From assembly GCA_021827255.1 (NCBI GenBank), contig JAKAWO010000001.1, positions 1 to 53,468 on the forward strand: a DNA stretch of 53,468 bases. Direction: 5' to 3'. The position numbers were made by a program, and so were the translations under genes. Source of the DNA: Acidobacteriota bacterium. GTDB lineage: Bacteria; Acidobacteriota; Terriglobia; UBA7540. Positions within the stretch are counted from its first letter, which is position 1. Each line of letters starts with the position of its first letter. Below the pieces are notes generated by a model. It was not told the DNA's origin. It did not search any database and saw only the letters and a list, made by a program, of their open reading frames with translations. Positions 8,015 through 17,273 of the stretch are shown here, piece after piece.

Positions 8015-9919
8015 ATGGAACTCAAAAATGTTCAGCGACTCCTTGGGATAGCCGTCCTCTGCCTGGTGGCGCGGGGATCCGCGGCGCGGGCGCAGCAGAG
8101 CCCGTCGGCGTTTAACCCGGCGACCTCGATGGACTTTACGCATTCGGAGTGGTTTCCCCATATCTTCAGCCCGTACACGGCCCATCTAGTCCCCGAGCCG
8201 AAGATGACCAATTCTGAGCTTCTCCATTCGCTGATCCTGAATGGACACTTGCAACTTTCGCTCGATAACGCTATCGCTTTGGCCCTCCAGAACAACTTGC
8301 AGATTGACGTGGCGCGTTACACGCTGGCCTACGCCCAAACCGACGTCCTGCGCACGCGAGCGGGCGGCACCACGCGGGGCATCAACCCCGGCCTGTTCGG
8401 CAGTGTGGCCGCCTTTGGCGTCAGCGGCACCGCTAGCGCCGCGTCCGGCACGGGCAATGCGGGTGGAGTCTCCGGGGGAGGCGGCGCCACCAACATCGGC
8501 TCTGTTGGCTGCTGCGATCCCTTCGCGGGGGTCAGCTTCGGGTGGGACCACAACAGCTCGCCCCTGAACTTCGTCGTTGTCAGTGGGGTCCCCGTAGTCA
8601 CCACCCAGACCTCGAGCGTCACTACTTTCTTCGGCAAAGGATTTCTGACGGGCACGAGCGTCGTCGCGGCGGTCAGCGGTTTCCGCCAATCCACCACGTC
8701 GCTGAATACGTTGTTCAATCCCGAAGTGCCCGCGCGGTTTGAGATCGGTTTCAACCAGCCTCTGTTGAGCGGTTTCGGCTACCGCGCCAATGCCAAGTTC
8801 ATCCGCATCGCGCAGAATGATGTCCACGAGGCCGATAGCAGCTTCCGCCAAACTGTCATGACGGTGGTCGCTCAGATCGCGGACGACTACTACACCCTTC
8901 TCTATTACCGGCAGAATGTCCGCGTCGCTCAGCAGGCGCTGGCTTATGATGAGAGCCTTCTGGCGGACGACAAGAAGGAGGTTGAGATTGGCACCTTGGC
9001 GCCCCTCGAAGTCATCACGGCTGAGTCTCAGGTCGCGACCGACCAGCAAAACCTGATCGTTGCGGAGACGAACTACCTCCAGCAGCAGGAAGTGCTCAAG
9101 ACGGAACTCTCCAAGCACGTGGACCCCGACCTCGCGGCGGCTCACATTGACGCGACGAGCGCCTTCCCCACTCCCGCGGCCAATGACATTCCCTCCCTCC
9201 AGGTGGGCCTCGAAGAAGCGGAGAAGTACCGGCCCGAGCTCCAACAGGCGGAAATCAACATTCGCAATCAGGACGTCACCATTCAGCAAGCGCGCACCGC
9301 TTTGCTGCCCGCCCTCAACGTTTTCGGGACCTACGCGCCAACCGCCCTTTCCGGCAATCGCCTGCTGAGAAGCTCCACCGGTCAGCTCATCGGGGTTACG
9401 CCGGGCGGCCTTGGGCCATCGCTGACGCAACTCCTGCACGCGGATTATCCCGATTACTCCTTCGGGGTCACCCTTCAAATCCCAATCCGTAACCGGACGG
9501 CGCAAGCCGACATGGCCACCGCGCTGCTCCAGCAACGCCAGCTTCAGGAGCAGTTGCAGCAAACCCGAAATCAAGTCGCCCAGGATGTGCGGAACGCTGA
9601 AATCGCTGTGACCCAGGCTCGCGCCCAGATCAACGCCGCCAAGAAAGCTGTTCAGTTGGCTCTCGTGACCTTGCAGGACGAGCGGAAAAAGCTGGAACTG
9701 GGCGAGTCCACCACCTTAAACGTGATTCTGACGGAAAGGGACTATGACACCGCTCTGGGGAACCAAGCGCAGGCCTTTGACAATTACGCCAAAGCCGTGG
9801 TCCAGTTCGCGCAGGCGACTGGCAGCACTCTCCAGAGATACCACATCCAGCTCTCGGAGGCGAAATCCGGGCAAATCAGCCGCATTCCGAATATCCCCGG
9901 CACGCCCGCGCACCCATAG
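8015..9919 (+). CDS. TolC-family outer membrane efflux protein
   Basis: About 634 residues. A signal peptide (LLGIAVLCLVARGSAARA) is followed by a Pro/Ser-rich region and two outer-membrane efflux repeats. The repeats show the family pattern of long Gln/Ala-rich helices (for example QQAEINIRNQDVTIQQARTA) and an LSLDNAIALALQNN motif at the first repeat. It is longer than most TolC proteins because of a Gly/Ala/Ser-rich insert (about 130-215) in the first half. The ATG at 8015 gives a normal positively charged n-region; the ATG at 7994 would place three Glu residues in front. It is first in an operon with an ABC ATPase and a MacB-type permease and should be the outer-membrane exit duct of that system. 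Confidence 0.88.
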   Translation: MELKNVQRLLGIAVLCLVARGSAARAQQSPSAFNPATSMDFTHSEWFPHIFSPYTAHLVPEPKMTNSELLHSLILNGHLQLSLDNAIALALQNNLQIDVARYTLAYAQTDVLRTRAGGTTRGINPGLFGSVAAFGVSGTASAASGTGNAGGVSGGGGATNIGSVGCCDPFAGVSFGWDHNSSPLNFVVVSGVPVVTTQTSSVTTFFGKGFLTGTSVVAAVSGFRQSTTSLNTLFNPEVPARFEIGFNQPLLSGFGYRANAKFIRIAQNDVHEADSSFRQTVMTVVAQIADDYYTLLYYRQNVRVAQQALAYDESLLADDKKEVEIGTLAPLEVITAESQVATDQQNLIVAETNYLQQQEVLKTELSKHVDPDLAAAHIDATSAFPTPAANDIPSLQVGLEEAEKYRPELQQAEINIRNQDVTIQQARTALLPALNVFGTYAPTALSGNRLLRSSTGQLIGVTPGGLGPSLTQLLHADYPDYSFGVTLQIPIRNRTAQADMATALLQQRQLQEQLQQTRNQVAQDVRNAEIAVTQARAQINAAKKAVQLALVTLQDERKKLELGESTTLNVILTERDYDTALGNQAQAFDNYAKAVVQFAQATGSTLQRYHIQLSEAKSGQISRIPNIPGTPAHP

Positions 9920-10121
9920 CCGGCCCACGCTGGGTTCGAGGGAAGGCGCCTCATGCGCACGCTCCATTCAGACCTTCGGGTGTAGCGTCGGGGTTGCGGC
10001 ATTTTGCGATGGCTGTGGGATTCTCCAGGGCGGACGACCCGGTTCACCCTTGCGGACGGAATCAAGCGGTGGCGTTGGCCGCCGCCCACCTCGCCTCCCA
10101 TTGTCCTAAGAAGGCGTCATC

Positions 10122-10832
10122 ATGCCCCAGGCGGCCATATCGGACGGCGCTGCCATTCAAGCCTCGAACGTCTCGCGCTACTACCGGATGGGCCAGGATG
10201 TGGTCCGCGCGCTGGACGGAGTTTCGCTGGAGATTCGGCGCGGTGAATTTCTCGCCGTGCTGGGCAGTTCCGGATCGGGAAAGTCCACGCTGCTCAATAT
10301 CATGGCCGGCCTCGACCGCCCAACTTCCGGCCGCATGCTAGTCCTGGGCCGCGACTTGACCGCCCTCACTTCAGAGGGACTCGCTCACTATCGCCGCGTG
10401 ACAGTTGGAATGGTCTTTCAGGCCTTCAACTTGATCGGACGCATGACCGTCGCTGAGAATGTCGAGCTTCCGATGCGCTTTGCCGCCGTAGAGCGCAGTG
10501 AACGCCAAGCGCGAGTCCTCAATGCGCTCGAGCGGGTCGGTCTAAAGGCCCGCGCCCGGCATCGTCCGGCCGAGCTTTCCGGAGGCGAGCAGCAGCGCGT
10601 CGCCCTGGCTCGCGCTTTGGTTAATCGCCCCGCTATTCTGCTCGCGGACGAGCCCACCGGCAACCTTGACAGCCGCACCGCCGCAGAAATCCTTGCGCTG
10701 CTCCACACGGTCAATCAGTCTCTCGCCACCACGGTCGTGATGGTCACGCACGAGGAGGCCCTCGCGCGTCGTTACGCCGAACGCAACCTCCATTTGGCGG
10801 ACGGCAAATTGACCGCCGCGGAGGCACGATGA
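10122..10832 (+). CDS. ABC transporter ATP-binding protein, LolD/MacB type
   Basis: 236 residues forming a complete nucleotide-binding domain: Walker A GSSGSGKST, Q-loop in VFQAFNLIGRMT, signature LSGGEQQR, Walker B ILLADEPTGNLD, and the switch His in VMVTHEE. The ADEPTGNLDS form is typical of the LolD/FtsE/MacB group, which powers mechanotransmission across the periplasm and not ordinary translocation. The stop overlaps the permease start by four bases (ATGA), so the two are translationally coupled. It lies about 200 bases downstream of the TolC gene. Confidence 0.93.
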   Translation: MPQAAISDGAAIQASNVSRYYRMGQDVVRALDGVSLEIRRGEFLAVLGSSGSGKSTLLNIMAGLDRPTSGRMLVLGRDLTALTSEGLAHYRRVTVGMVFQAFNLIGRMTVAENVELPMRFAAVERSERQARVLNALERVGLKARARHRPAELSGGEQQRVALARALVNRPAILLADEPTGNLDSRTAAEILALLHTVNQSLATTVVMVTHEEALARRYAERNLHLADGKLTAAEAR

Positions 10833-12187
10833 AAACCTCCGATCTGGCCGGCCTGGCGGCGCAAAATTTTCGCGAATCGGTTCTGCGCAGCTCCCTCACT
10901 ACGGCAGGAATTACCGTGGGCGTTGCCTCATTGGTTGCCATGCTTTCGCTCGGCATCGGATTGCAGCGCCTCGCTGATCGCCGACTAGAGCGCTCCGGGC
11001 TCTTCGATACGGTCGTTGTTTTCTCGCCGGTAAGGTTTGCGGGGCTCGGCCGGCGCCGCCTGGGCCCTGCACCCCACAAGAGTCCGCCGCTCGACGAATC
11101 CGCGCGCCAAACCATGGCGCGGCTGCCAGGAGTCGCGGAGGTTTATCCCGACATCCGCGTTCCCGTGCTCCTGCGCCTGGGTTCCCGACAACGACTCACG
11201 CTGGTGAGCGGAACACCGCCCTCGGCGCGTTCGTCCGACGCTTTCAAAGGAATGTTGGGGTCCTTCTTCTCCGCGGCCTCACCGGGCGAAATCATCTTGC
11301 AGACGGATTTGGCTCGCGAGCTTAGCTCCCACCCCGCCGCTTTGCTAGGCCGGCAGATCACACTTTCCTACGCTGAGCGGCAGACTCTTCCGGCGTCCGC
11401 GCCAGCAGGAAAAATCGCGCCCAACTCCGAAAATTCCAATCTCTCAGCCGGCTTCTCCGTCATCCGGCGGGACAAGACCCTTCGCATCGTTGGGATCGTC
11501 AAGCGCGAGCCCAGTGCCGGCTTCAGCCGGTTCGCCCGAGACGGTGCTTTGATCCCTCTGGCTCTCGCTGAAAGCTTGAACGCTCCGGAACCCTCCAGCC
11601 TCACCGATGCCCTGCAAAACCATCCTGCCCAGGCGACCTATGCTCGCCTCATCGTCCGCGTTCGGAGCCCTCAAGCCATTCAGACCGCCGAGTCCAAAAT
11701 CAAAGCGATGGGCTTTCGAACCTTTTCCTTGCTCGACACGACTCGGAATATCCGCCGGTTTTTCGCCGTGCTCGATTTGTTTTTGGGGATTTTTGGCAGC
11801 CTGGCGCTGATCGTCGCATCACTCGGTATCGTCAACACGCTGGTGATGGCCATTCTGGAGCGCCGTCGCGAGATCGGCATTATGAAGGCCCTGGGCGCAA
11901 GCGACTCGGACGTTCGCCGGCTCTTTTTTGCCGAAGCCGCGGTCATGGGAGCGGTCGGTGGAGCGTTCGGCACGGCCCTGGGCTGGGCGATTGGACGTCT
12001 CATCAACGCGGGTGCCAACCTCTACCTGCGCCGGCAGCACTTCCCTCCGGAAGTCATCTGGCGCCTGCCGTGGTGGTTGGTGGTAGGGGCCATCGGCTTT
12101 TCCATTCTGGTCAGCCTGGCGGCCGGGATTTATCCCGCGTCCCGCGCCGCCCAGCTAGATCCCGTCCAAACCCTCCGCTACGAATGA
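10829..12187 (+). CDS. MacB/FtsX-type ABC transporter permease
   Basis: 452 residues with the MacB layout: an N-terminal helix (about 25-50), a large periplasmic domain (about 50-310), and three C-terminal helices. The conserved FtsX segment includes LGIVNTLVMAILERRREIGIMKALGAS, and the protein ends GIYPASRAAQLDPVQTLRYE, the family hallmark. MacB-type permeases do not carry substrate through the membrane; they drive periplasmic cargo (lipoproteins, peptides, antibiotics) towards an outer-membrane channel. It is coupled to the ATPase gene upstream and paired with a TolC gene, but no adaptor (MacA/HlyD) gene is present in this cluster. Confidence 0.9.
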   Translation: MKTSDLAGLAAQNFRESVLRSSLTTAGITVGVASLVAMLSLGIGLQRLADRRLERSGLFDTVVVFSPVRFAGLGRRRLGPAPHKSPPLDESARQTMARLPGVAEVYPDIRVPVLLRLGSRQRLTLVSGTPPSARSSDAFKGMLGSFFSAASPGEIILQTDLARELSSHPAALLGRQITLSYAERQTLPASAPAGKIAPNSENSNLSAGFSVIRRDKTLRIVGIVKREPSAGFSRFARDGALIPLALAESLNAPEPSSLTDALQNHPAQATYARLIVRVRSPQAIQTAESKIKAMGFRTFSLLDTTRNIRRFFAVLDLFLGIFGSLALIVASLGIVNTLVMAILERRREIGIMKALGASDSDVRRLFFAEAAVMGAVGGAFGTALGWAIGRLINAGANLYLRRQHFPPEVIWRLPWWLVVGAIGFSILVSLAAGIYPASRAAQLDPVQTLRYE

Positions 12188-12423
12188 GCCCGGCTCTCCA
12201 GCGCTCGAGCCAACCAGCTTGCGCCCTCACCGCCGCTGGCCCGTTCACGCGACGAGGCTCGGCGCTGTTGCGATTTGCCTTTCACCGCGGCTTCGGCTAG
12301 GATCGCGCCCAAGCTCGCGGGTCTCTTTGGCCTCCGGCTGCCATCTCAATGGAGCTTGGGTTCTGGCGCGGGCTTCGGCGGCTGGATCTCCGGGAAATGG
12401 ATGGCCGGCGGAGGGGTCTGGAT

Positions 12424-13017
12424 ATGGCGCTCGCAGCGTTGACGCTGAACGGGTTGATCGCTCTCGGCGTGGCGTTCATCCTGGTATTGGCCCTCATTGC
12501 GGCGGCCGGATACCTCGTGCGGATTTATCACAGTTTGGTGACCCTGCGGAACAACCTTGACCGGTCATTCTCGAACATTGAAGGGCTGCTCAAGCAGCGG
12601 AGCGACGAGTTGCCCAAGCTGATCGGAACCTGGAAGAGCTACCTGCCAGACGAACCGAAGACCCTTGAGGCAGTCATCGAAGCGCGCCGGGCTTGGACTC
12701 GCGCCGCGGCGCCGGAGGAAAAAGCGCAGGCGGATCGTCAACTGACCAGCGCGCTCAAAACGCTGTTTGCCTTCGCGGCGAAGTATCCTGACCTGAAGAG
12801 CAACGCCAATTTCCGCCAGCTTCAATTCCGTCTTACGAGTCTCGAGCAAGAGATTGCCGCCCAGCGTGTCAGCTACAACCAGCGCGTCAACGATTACAAC
12901 GCCCGCCTCGCGCAACTCCCAGCGAAATTTGTGGCGGCCTGCGCGCGCCTCCAACATCGTCCGCTCCTCCAGGCGGTCGAGACGGATCGTGAGAACGCAA
13001 CCGTCAGCTTCACCTAA
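12424..13017 (+). CDS. LemA family protein
   Basis: 197 residues. An N-terminal transmembrane helix (ALIAAAGYLVRIYH) precedes a helical cytoplasmic or periplasmic domain with the LemA pattern: RNNLDRSFSNIEGLLKQRSD and then ELPKLIGTWKSY, which matches the family's 'V-L-L-x-x-R-x-D-L-I-P-N-L' core. The function of LemA proteins is poorly defined; they are small membrane-anchored coiled-coil-like proteins. Start is the ATG at 12424 preceded by GGAGGGG; in-frame ATGs farther upstream give an Arg-rich leader that is unlikely to be real. It follows the ABC permease by about 240 bases and is probably a separate unit. Confidence 0.8.
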   Translation: MALAALTLNGLIALGVAFILVLALIAAAGYLVRIYHSLVTLRNNLDRSFSNIEGLLKQRSDELPKLIGTWKSYLPDEPKTLEAVIEARRAWTRAAAPEEKAQADRQLTSALKTLFAFAAKYPDLKSNANFRQLQFRLTSLEQEIAAQRVSYNQRVNDYNARLAQLPAKFVAACARLQHRPLLQAVETDRENATVSFT

Positions 13018-13101
13018 CCCGTCGGCCTGCCTGCCGAGCGGACGATTCCCGCGTCCGCCCCAGCTGGATGACGAATCCTTGTGCTTCCCGGATGCCTCTC
13101 G

Positions 13102-13590
13102 TCAACGAGGCGGGGGGATCGTCAGCGCCTGCACCACGCAGAGAAACGCCGCAAACTTGAAGATTAGCCGCACGCGGTCGGCGAGGACAAACTGCCGCGT
13201 CTTGAGCTGGACCTGTTCGGCAGGCAACTCAACGGCCGACCGGAACAACACTTTCTTCCGCCGAAAGATGTATCCGAGGGTGAGCGCGTAGCTCACTGCC
13301 GTCGCGCCAACCGCTGCCGCCAGCCACAGCCGCCGGCCGGGAACGTTCCACGCCGCTATCACCGCGGCCACGAGAACGAACAGGCTGTACTTGGCCAGCC
13401 TGCTCAACCAGAATTTCTGAATGGCCCGCGCCATCCCGGTGCCTTCAAAAAATTTCCGCACCGATTCCGGCGGAGAAGCGCTCCACAGCGGCGTCAGCAC
13501 CAGCATCTCATACACGTTTCCGCCCACGTTGATTCCGTAGAGGACAATGAGGGCATAGAGCAGAAGTTGCGCGACCCATTCTCGAATCAT
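13102..13590 (-). CDS. DUF1772-like integral membrane protein
   Basis: About 162 residues with four hydrophobic helices. The first ends in GINVGGNVYEMLVLTPLWSASPP; the Gly-rich helix with an E-M-L-V-x-x-P-x-W element is characteristic of DUF1772/anthrone-oxygenase-like proteins. The biochemical role in bacteria is unknown. I chose the ATG at 13590. A TTG at 13686 overlaps the stop of the cytochrome gene (TTGA) and would add 32 polar residues with weak ribosome-binding support, so translational coupling from that codon stays possible. It is immediately downstream of the cytochrome c gene on the same strand. Confidence 0.65.
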   Translation of the reverse strand: MIREWVAQLLLYALIVLYGINVGGNVYEMLVLTPLWSASPPESVRKFFEGTGMARAIQKFWLSRLAKYSLFVLVAAVIAAWNVPGRRLWLAAAVGATAVSYALTLGYIFRRKKVLFRSAVELPAEQVQLKTRQFVLADRVRLIFKFAAFLCVVQALTIPPPR

Positions 13591-13682
13591 CAACTCAATC
13601 CTGCGGACAGAAAGCGCGCGAGGGTATTTGCCATCGAGCTCGCGGCTCGCCAGCCATCCTTGGAGACGACCGGGAAACCGGG

Positions 13683-14192
13683 TCAATGCTGAACGACGAC
13701 CCGATGTTCGAGGAGGTCCCGTTCTTCCGGCGTCGCTCGCCTCGGGGTTTTCCCTTCGAGAGACCGGAGGAAATCAACGATTTCCCAGCGTTGAGAATCC
13801 CTCAGGCGATGTTTTTGCGCAGGCATGGCCTCGGTTCCCGTCCCAATGATGGTGAACAATTCGCCATCCGTCCGTCGGGCAAGGGCGCCCGGCTTGGTGA
13901 AGTCCGTCGGCAAGATTTTGAGAGCGCTCGCCAAATCCCCGCGGCCGTTTCCCTTGACCCCATGGCACATGGCGCACTGGCTCTCATAAAGCTTCTTGCC
14001 TTGCTCGACGGCAGCATCGGTGAAGGCGATCGGATTCTTTCGCGCCTTCTGCTGCGGCGTGATGTTGAAGGTGGGGGGAATCGCTAGGGTCTTGGCGGAG
14101 GGACCGGTCTTTTGAGTTTGCTGCGGTGCCCCTTGCGCGAAACTTACGGCGACCGCCAGCGCCAGAATGATCCACGGCGTTGCTTTTGCCAT
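13683..14192 (-). CDS. secreted mono-heme cytochrome c
   Basis: 169 residues. The signal peptide is KATPWIILALAVAVSFAQG. A class I cytochrome c domain follows, with one heme motif CAMCH (Cys73, Cys76, His77) and a probable axial Met in GTEAMPAQKH, followed by the C-terminal helix RWEIVDFLRSL. It should be a small electron carrier in the periplasm. Start is the second of two adjacent ATGs, at 14192, seven bases after AGGAGG. It is followed directly by a DUF1772 membrane protein. The partner oxidoreductase is not visible in the window. Confidence 0.88.
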   Translation of the reverse strand: MAKATPWIILALAVAVSFAQGAPQQTQKTGPSAKTLAIPPTFNITPQQKARKNPIAFTDAAVEQGKKLYESQCAMCHGVKGNGRGDLASALKILPTDFTKPGALARRTDGELFTIIGTGTEAMPAQKHRLRDSQRWEIVDFLRSLEGKTPRRATPEERDLLEHRVVVQH

Positions 14193-14430
14193 CATCCACC
14201 TCCTACGCTGGCTCGCAACTCGGCCCCCGTCGGTGGATCTCAAACTTGCGCCAAGGCGACACCCCGCCGGTCGGGGCCGCGCGGGACAGTCTGCCAATCT
14301 CTGCCTTGATTACGCTAACGTGGCCCGACCGGGCCTGCTGTGCGCTAGCTCACCTCACTCCGTGACCTTTATCACTCTCGACGGGCCTCGGATCACCCCC
14401 TGGGAGATCGGCGGTTCTGCTAACGCCCGG

Positions 14431-15714
14431 TTACGGACTCGCCGGCGTCAAGGTGACGTCGTCAATCCAGACTCTTCCGGCGATTTTATTATCGAGTTTC
14501 TGGCTCGGCAGCCGCGCGACGCCGACGGCCACCAGGGCCGTCTTGGGCCCCGTGTGAAAATTGAGCGAGATAGGAATCCAACCGCCGCTGGTTCCCGTGA
14601 AGTCTGGCGAGAATTGGTCCAGAGCTTGCGGATTGTAAAAGTCGTGGACTTCGATCCGTGGCCCGCTGTCTGTCGTGATGTGATCCGTTTTAAGGAACGC
14701 TTCCAGGTGATAGGAGCGATTGGGAGCGAGCAAAACGAATTGGTAAAACTGATGGTAATCGAGGTTCTGATGGCCCGAAAACTGGATCAGCACCGAGTGG
14801 CTGGGAGAATGAAACTGGGAAGTGTCCCTTCCCACGTAAACGCCCGGCACATTGTCGGCCCGCCACCCAAACCCCATCCCGAGCAGGGGCCTTTCAAAGC
14901 GGCTGTCGGTGATCAAGTTGCCTTTGGGTTCCGGCGACGGTCCTTTGACCAACCCCCGGTTCATCAGGTCTGACCACACCTGATAGGCCTGCCGAGGGTG
15001 GTCGGCGAAAAGGAGCTGGTTGATGTAGTTCGTGGCCGCCGAGGCATCGAACTTGCCCGAACTTCCGATAATCCGGTTCCAGACAGTCCTCGCGTCATCG
15101 AAACGTTTTTGGCTCCCCAGAAAATCCAAATAGCGAAATTCTACCGGGATCTCAGGCGGGATCAACTCATTGAGGATCCGGGTGGGGTCGTTAGAGGCCT
15201 TCCACGCCATGCTGAAAATGATGCCGTCGTAACCGCTCGACCCGCTCAAGACGGTCTTGAAATGCCGGAAGGCATCCTCCGTCTTTCCTTGCAGAAGATA
15301 GAAGTTGCCGATCGGCCATTGGTACGCGGGGATGTCCGGGGCCAGGTAGTTGGCGCGTTGCAAGGTGCTTGTCGCGCCCGCCATCTCCCCTTGGAGCTCC
15401 AGACTCGCGGACAGGTCAAGCCAGGCTTGCGGGTTCCAGGGATCAAGTCGGACCGCCTGCTGGAATTGCTCCACCGCCTGGCGAGGATGCGTGTTCGTCA
15501 CTGTGTACTCATACAGCCGCCCCAACTGCAAGTGATAGTCCGCGTCACCAGGATCGAGCCGAACCGCAATTTTAAGATTGCTGATGGTGGGATTGAGCGA
15601 AACGCGGTAGGCAAGGTAGGCTCGCGCAATCCAGAGAACGGCTATCACCAGCAAAGCTGCCGCGGGCACAAAAACCAGACAAAAGGCCCACCACCTTCGT
15701 TTCGCTTGACTCAT
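14431..15714 (-). CDS. membrane-anchored TPR protein with C-terminal beta domain
   Basis: 427 residues. One N-terminal transmembrane helix (AFCLVFVPAAALLVIAVLWIA) anchors the protein. Tetratricopeptide repeats follow (about 45-240), for example DADYHLQLGRLYEY and NPQAWLDLSASLELQGEM. The last 160 residues form a beta-rich domain (SPSHSVLIQFSGHQNLDYHQ, SYHLEAFLKTD, GRVWIDDVTL) that looks like a carbohydrate-binding jelly-roll of the CBM4/9 type. Proteins of this layout often belong to extracellular polysaccharide or exosortase loci, but no such partner is adjacent here, so the role remains open. It has no obvious operon partner. Confidence 0.75.
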   Translation of the reverse strand: MSQAKRRWWAFCLVFVPAAALLVIAVLWIARAYLAYRVSLNPTISNLKIAVRLDPGDADYHLQLGRLYEYTVTNTHPRQAVEQFQQAVRLDPWNPQAWLDLSASLELQGEMAGATSTLQRANYLAPDIPAYQWPIGNFYLLQGKTEDAFRHFKTVLSGSSGYDGIIFSMAWKASNDPTRILNELIPPEIPVEFRYLDFLGSQKRFDDARTVWNRIIGSSGKFDASAATNYINQLLFADHPRQAYQVWSDLMNRGLVKGPSPEPKGNLITDSRFERPLLGMGFGWRADNVPGVYVGRDTSQFHSPSHSVLIQFSGHQNLDYHQFYQFVLLAPNRSYHLEAFLKTDHITTDSGPRIEVHDFYNPQALDQFSPDFTGTSGGWIPISLNFHTGPKTALVAVGVARLPSQKLDNKIAGRVWIDDVTLTPASP

Positions 15715-16039
15715 GCCGCTTCACCCATCGTCCCGTCCGCGGAGGCAGTTGAAGCCCTGCGTGCCTGATCGTCTAGGGCAACGATTCACCGAGCGCGCGG
15801 ATGCGTGTAAAGATACATCGGCGGCAGGTGTTTTGGCAATGCGCTGATGCCCTTGGCGAGGCGTGAGAGTAGAGCGCGTCCTGATTATTGGAATCGAGCC
15901 GAACGCGGCGTCCGCTCCGGGTCGCCAGCGCCCGCGCGGATCGCCCGCGGCTGAAGGCTCACGACTGGCCGCTGATCGCCGCCAGCCCTTCACTGCTACA
16001 ATCAGCCGATGGATTAATCTCTCGATTGGAGATGGCATC
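15715..16039. other. divergent intergenic region, TPR gene / acyl-CoA dehydrogenase gene
   Basis: About 325 bases with no supported gene. Plus-strand TACAAT at 15997-16002 is a good -10 for the acyl-CoA dehydrogenase gene (leader about 30 bases), but no clear -35 is visible. I found nothing recognisable for the TPR gene. Confidence 0.4.
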
Positions 16040-17209
16040 ATGTTGGCCTTTCGCGGCGTGGATTTTCTGGAAATTGATTCCCAGTTCAGCGAGCAGGAAA
16101 AGCTGGTTCGCCAAATGGTGCGCGAGTTTGTCGAGCGGGAAGTGATCCCGCACATCGAGCAATGGAACCGCGAGGCGAAGTTCCCGGCGCACCTCGTGCC
16201 GCAAATGGCGGAGCTCGGTTTTTTGGGCGCAAACCTTTCCGGCTACGGCTGCGCGGGCATGTCGAACGTCGAATACGGCCTCATCCTGCAGGAGCTCGAG
16301 CGCGGCGACAGCGCCCTGCGCAGTTTTGTCAGCGTTCAAGGCTCGCTCGTCATGTACCCGATCCACGAGTTCGGAAGCGAGGAACAAAAGCGGAAATGGC
16401 TGCCCGCCCTCCAGCAAGGCCAAGCCATCGGCTGCTTCGGCTTGACCGAACCCGATTTCGGCTCGAACCCCGCCGGCATGAGGACTCGCGCCGTGCGGGA
16501 CGGCAGCGATTACATCCTGAACGGCGAAAAAGCCTGGATCACCAATGGTTCGATTGCCGACCTGGCCCTCGTCTGGGCGCGCGCCGACGGCGTCATCCGC
16601 GGATTCCTGATCGAAAAGGGAACGCCCGGTTTTTCCGCCCAAGACATCAGGGGCAAAATGTCCTTGCGCGCTTCGGTCACTTCCCTGCTCTCCCTCCAGG
16701 ACGCGCGCCTGCCAGCCAGCGCCTTGCTGCCCGGCGCTCAAGGACTCAAGGCGCCCCTTGATTGCCTGACCCAGGCGCGCTACGGCATTGGCTGGGGAGC
16801 GATTGGCGCCGCCATGGCCTGTTACCACGAGGCGCTCGAATACTCCAAAAACCGCAAGCAGTTTGACGACCGTCCCATCGCGGCGCATCAGCTCGTTCAG
16901 GAAAAATTGGCCGACATGATCACCGAAATCACCAAGGCGCAACTGCTGGCGCTGCACGTCGGCCGCCTCAAGGACCAAGGCCGCGCCGACTTCGCCCACA
17001 TTTCCATGCTCAAGCGCAACAACGTCAAAATCGCGCTCGACGTCGCCCGCGCCGCCCGAGACATCCTAGGCGCGAGCGGCGTCGCCGATGAGTATCCAAT
17101 CTTCCGCCACTTGTGCAATCTCGAAGCCGTCTTCACTTACGAGGGCACTCACAACATCCACACGCTCATCCTCGGCGAGCGCTTGACCGGCATTCCCGCC
17201 TATAAGTAG
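16040..17209 (+). CDS. acyl-CoA dehydrogenase, glutaryl-CoA dehydrogenase-like
   Basis: 389 residues with the complete acyl-CoA dehydrogenase fold: an N-terminal helical domain, a middle beta domain with CFGLTEPDFGSNPAGM and GEKAWITNGSIAD (FAD-binding), and a C-terminal helical domain. The catalytic base Glu368 lies in TYEGTHNIHTLILGE, the position and context used by glutaryl-CoA dehydrogenases (Glu near the C-terminus followed by Gly-Thr). Those enzymes oxidise and decarboxylate glutaryl-CoA to crotonyl-CoA in lysine and tryptophan breakdown and pass electrons to ETF. The start is the ATG at 16040 after GGAG. No other catabolic gene is adjacent, so glutaryl-CoA as substrate rests on motif resemblance only. 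Confidence 0.85.
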   Translation: MLAFRGVDFLEIDSQFSEQEKLVRQMVREFVEREVIPHIEQWNREAKFPAHLVPQMAELGFLGANLSGYGCAGMSNVEYGLILQELERGDSALRSFVSVQGSLVMYPIHEFGSEEQKRKWLPALQQGQAIGCFGLTEPDFGSNPAGMRTRAVRDGSDYILNGEKAWITNGSIADLALVWARADGVIRGFLIEKGTPGFSAQDIRGKMSLRASVTSLLSLQDARLPASALLPGAQGLKAPLDCLTQARYGIGWGAIGAAMACYHEALEYSKNRKQFDDRPIAAHQLVQEKLADMITEITKAQLLALHVGRLKDQGRADFAHISMLKRNNVKIALDVARAARDILGASGVADEYPIFRHLCNLEAVFTYEGTHNIHTLILGERLTGIPAYK

Positions 17210-17273
17210 GTCACCCGGCCCCTTGCCTCGCAATACCATGGCCCTTCGCGATTGTGCGGTGCTTTGTCGAAAA

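Noticed and set aside
8186..9574. 462-residue minus-strand frame opposite the TolC gene
   Set aside because: Antisense shadow; the plus strand has a signal peptide and efflux repeats.
14322..14335. GGCCC-GACC-GGGCC hairpin
   Set aside because: Short and without a T-run; probably a chance GC palindrome.
15959..16999. 346-residue minus-strand frame opposite the acyl-CoA dehydrogenase
   Set aside because: Shadow of a gene with clear catalytic motifs on the plus strand.
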